Shown: positions 61,287 through 64,000 of the stretch, piece by piece
Position numbering within the stretch: the first letter of the stretch is position 1
Layout of the letters: each line of letters opens with the position of its first letter
Source of the DNA: Diplosphaera chodatii
Taxonomy: Eukaryota; Chlorophyta; Trebouxiophyceae; Prasiolales; Stichococcaceae
DNA length: 64,000 nt
Assembly (NCBI GenBank): GCA_032358165.1
Contig: JAALGY010000051.1
Span: forward strand, 558,001 to 622,000
Direction: 5' to 3'
Notes under the pieces: model-generated
What the model was told of the DNA's origin: nothing
Seen by the model: only the letters and a program-made list of their open reading frames with translations
Database searches by the model: none
Translations under genes and position numbers: made by a program

Positions 61287-63450
61287 TCAAGGGGCCATGA
61301 TGATCTTGGTGCCAGTCATGTTGACGTGCACATGGTTCTTCTTAAGTGCCGAGTTGTGCTCGATGCCTGCAGGCAGGTAGCAGTCAGCTAAGTATGAGGG
61401 ATTATTCTCACATGCTGCACGCATCGGTGCAGCCTGCCGACATGCCCTCTGACTGATTGCAAGGTCAATCACCTTGGTCTGACAGCGAGGCGCCCAGTTC
61501 ACGTGCCATCAGCGCCCGCACGTTGGCTGCATATAGCTGAGGGTTGTGGGCCTCCTCGTCGCTTGGGTAGTATACGGGCAGCAGCACCACCTGCATGTGC
61601 AGCATCTGCAACAGTTGGCCCCAGTGCTCTGCATCTGCAGCTGCTGAGTTGGAGGGGTTGGCACTGAAAGTCGCATGCCAGCGACAGCCCCAGCGTCTGA
61701 AGTGCACCAGAGGTGCTGCGTAATCACCGCTGTGCTCACCTCGCAGTGGTTCACGAACTGAGTCATCAGGCGGTATATGTGCCAATACACGTTGACGATG
61801 CCCCAGCCCACATTGAAGTGTTTGTGTCGGTACTTGAAAACGATTGGCAGCACTGGCTGCCCTGAAGCCGAGCAAAGACAACCCTCAGCAGTTGTGCCAG
61901 ACTGTCGCGATAGCACCCACAGAGGACTGCCTGCAGCCATGCAATGGTCGAGTGAAAGCAATTAAGCATGCATCAAACCTGGCACAAAGGCACCGGTTGA
62001 GAAGCGCAGTAGGCAGTTGCCGAACTTGGTGGTGCCCTCGGGTGCAATCATCAGCAGTGGGAACCTGCGGCACAACATCGGTTGATGCGAAACGCCAGGG
62101 GCATAGCAGCACCCAGACTTGTGCACCTGCAGCAACAGGCGCCCGCACGAGATGGGATGCATGCAGGGTGCGGACGCTGTTTCCCATGCTCTCCACCTGG
62201 CATGCTGCTCACCTTCGATCGGCTGCCCGTGCGCTGATTTTCTCTACTGTCTTGCCCGCCATCTGTGTGTGCTTGTTGGTCTTGTCAGCCGAGCCGCGCC
62301 GCTGCACAAACAGGAACTGCAGCGCGACAGCAATGGCGCCGATGAAGGGGATACTAGCCACTGGCGCCTGCACTCAGAAGTCACTGGTTGTACATCAGGC
62401 ATAAGCTGAATTGCTGTTGCACGTTGATACACGCTGCCCCGGATCGTCGCCTAGCAACAAACCTTGGCGACGCCAGACAGCGTGAAGAAGTGTGTCAGCA
62501 TGATAGGATCCACGTATGACACATGGTTGAAGACACAGATGGCCCTGCACGAAGTCAGACACAACTGATGAGGTACTGCCTAATATCGACCGTCAGCGCG
62601 CATGCCAACAGCTGTGCACTGTGGTGAAGTGTTGCAGCCAGTTGGCAAGGCAACCAGCGTCTAGACCATCTGTAACATGAACCTCTGTGATCAATGTGCT
62701 CACTGACTGTGAGACAACGAGCAGGTGCACCTGGCCTCCTGTGCCTCCCTGTAGTGTTCCCAATTCTTGACACGCACATTCCAGAAGCTCAAGCCCAGCT
62801 GCAAGAACAAGCCCGTCCAGAATCGCAGCCAGGGCCGCAGCAGCCGGATACGCCATGGCGCGCATGGCTCGTTGGGCTTCGCCCCAATGACCAGCAACTG
62901 CCAGGCAGAAGTTTACATGATCGCGACTTATGCATTGACACCGGGTCCAAGTCATGCGTATTTGATGCAGAGGCACGTATGATACGCCACTGCGAGCTGC
63001 ATTTGCGTGGGGTGTCAACAGCCTGCATACGCATGTCTGTGAACGCACCCGCGTGACTGCCCACACAAGGATGAGACCAGAGATGCTGAGGATGAAGCGG
63101 GCCAGCGCGTATGGCGCCAGCAATACCGCCTTGAACCACTCGTAGGCGGTCATGGGGCTGCTGAGGTCCAGGAACGGCGAGTCCTCGACGACCTCTTCAA
63201 GGCTGACGCCTGGAAGCAGCGCTCCAGCTCTGGACACTGCGACTGGCCGCTGCGGCTCATCCGTGGCTGATGTGTTGTAGCCGTCCGTGCTGGCGCCGCT
63301 GGGGATCAGCTGCCGGCCTACGCCCTCGGAGTCGAGCGACGTGGTCGAACCGTGCTGTAGGTGCGCTGTGGCAAGCTGGCCATTCGCCGCTGGGGCGTCC
63401 GAGCTGCCGTTCGGCAGCAGAGCCTCCGCTGCAACCTTATGCCCTTCCAT
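61287..63450 (-). CDS. Lysophospholipid acyltransferase (PlsC/LPLAT family, LPEAT-like)
   Basis: Transfers an acyl chain from acyl-CoA to a lysophospholipid, in the ER membrane or a related membrane. From the ATG at 63448-63450, an about 90-residue low-complexity N-terminus precedes SSPMTAYEWFKAVLLAPYAL and a membrane helix ARFILSISGLILVWAVT (to about 63055). Next exon: APWRIRLLRPWLRFWTGLFL with a second hydrophobic segment (about 62895-62730). The catalytic HX4D motif is in CVFNHVSYVDPIM (about 62535-62505), followed by ASIPFIGAIAVALQFLFVQR (about 62360-62300) and the acceptor-binding block LLMIAPEGTTKFGNCLLRFS then GAFVPG (about 62060-61975). Later exons: PVLPIVFKYRHKHFNVGWGI (61865-61750), QVVLLPVYYPSDEEAHNPQL (about 61595-61530), and a last exon ending NHVHVNMTGTKIIMAP, with the stop at 61287-61289. 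Layout matches plant LPEAT enzymes; the preferred lysolipid is not deducible. Confidence 0.85.
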
Positions 63451-64000
63451 GGCGGGAGGTTGACCGCAGCTTTCCTTAGTACTCTGCGATCTGTCTTTCC
63501 AGTTGCTGATGATGCGGCCGCAGAGTCCAGATCAAGGGCCTGAGCAAACTCCGGTGAGGCTGCTGTTAGGCCACCGGTGGCGCTGCAATCAGGCTTCACA
63601 CATGCATAGCGTGGCTAAACCCAGAAAGGGTCTCCCAGATGTGCGAACAGCCGGCCTTCACGAGGTGCAGCCTGCAAGCGTTTTGGGTGCAAGGTTGTCA
63701 CCGCCACAAAGTCCCTGGGCAGTCCGCAGGCCCCAAGCGGCCAATGAAGGTGACGTGCTGCTGTCAGTCAGTCAGTGCTGGACGTGCTGCCAGTGGAACA
63801 CACATTCATTAGGGCGATGCGCCAACTGGAGCCTGAGCTTTCTGAACGCATGTACGACGTATGCAACCTAGGGTTTATGGCTCGTCTGTTCCAAGCCTGA
63901 TTTGGCACTCATATGCGACATTTACTTGGTGTGTCAGCCAACTTCGCGTACCAGCGTGTCCGTTTGGTACTTCTCGTGGTAGCTGAGCACCGCAAGCATG
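63451..64000. other. Upstream region of the acyltransferase gene
   Basis: Promoter side of the minus-strand acyltransferase gene up to the window edge. No exon recognised. Confidence 0.35.

Overview
The window looks like nuclear DNA of a green alga, probably a trebouxiophyte (Chlorella or Coccomyxa type). Exons are GC-rich. Genes are tightly packed and cut by many short GT-AG introns (about 70-300 bases), so most coding stretches are small exons rather than long open frames. The gene content is plant-like: a plastid chaperonin 10, a plastid ribosomal protein S13, a plastid-type pyruvate kinase, a plant-type fused dehydroquinate dehydratase/shikimate dehydrogenase, an oil-body-associated protein (DUF1264), an atypical E2F, a MAG2/RINT1 tether and beta-tubulin. 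No mobile element, CRISPR array, tRNA or rRNA gene was recognised.

Layout. 0.4-1 kb: plastid Cpn10 (-). 1.4-3.9 kb: exon-like fragments whose strand and identity I could not settle. 4.3-6.7 kb: DNAJC25-like J protein (-), divergent from a multi-domain PDI-family protein (7.7-12.5 kb, +). 12.8-14.3 kb: CCDC25 homologue (-), divergent from the oil-body protein (15.1-17.2 kb, +). 17.5-22.9 kb: RINT1/MAG2 (-), followed upstream on the same strand by a METTL21-type methyltransferase (23.0-24.0 kb), divergent from a type II membrane glycosyltransferase-like protein (24.2-26.4 kb, +). 27.0-28.7 kb: unidentified multi-exon gene (-). 29.7-34.2 kb: very large atypical E2F (-). 34.3-35.8 kb: unresolved gene candidate (+). 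35.9-39.0 kb: beta-tubulin (-), divergent from uS13c (39.3-39.8 kb, +). 40.2-43.7 kb: pyruvate kinase (-). 45.0-52.4 kb: GT2-GH9 fusion (+). 53.1-55.1 kb: DUF89 phosphatase (-). 55.9-57.3 kb: peroxiredoxin-like 2 protein (-), divergent from DHQ-SDH (57.7-60.8 kb, +). 61.3-63.5 kb: lysophospholipid acyltransferase (-).

The standout is the gene at 45042-52359. About 28 exons can be joined almost entirely in phase into one protein of roughly 1,120 residues. The N-terminal half is a processive family-2 glycosyltransferase of cellulose-synthase type with an intact catalytic set. The C-terminal half is a family-9 glycoside hydrolase (endoglucanase) domain. One exon holds both the last transmembrane helix of the synthase and the first residues of the GH9 domain, so this is a genuine fusion at gene level. 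The GH9 half has lost the expected catalytic base, the catalytic acid and the substrate-binding histidines, so it is probably a non-hydrolytic glucan-binding or guiding module attached to its own synthase.

The remaining genes are mostly single-copy housekeeping functions (ER folding and trafficking, plastid metabolism, lipid metabolism, cell cycle) with no sign of operon-like functional grouping. Repeated divergent gene pairs separated by less than 1 kb suggest shared promoter regions. Exon limits were read by eye from splice signals and reading phase; those given to the base are the ones where both agree.
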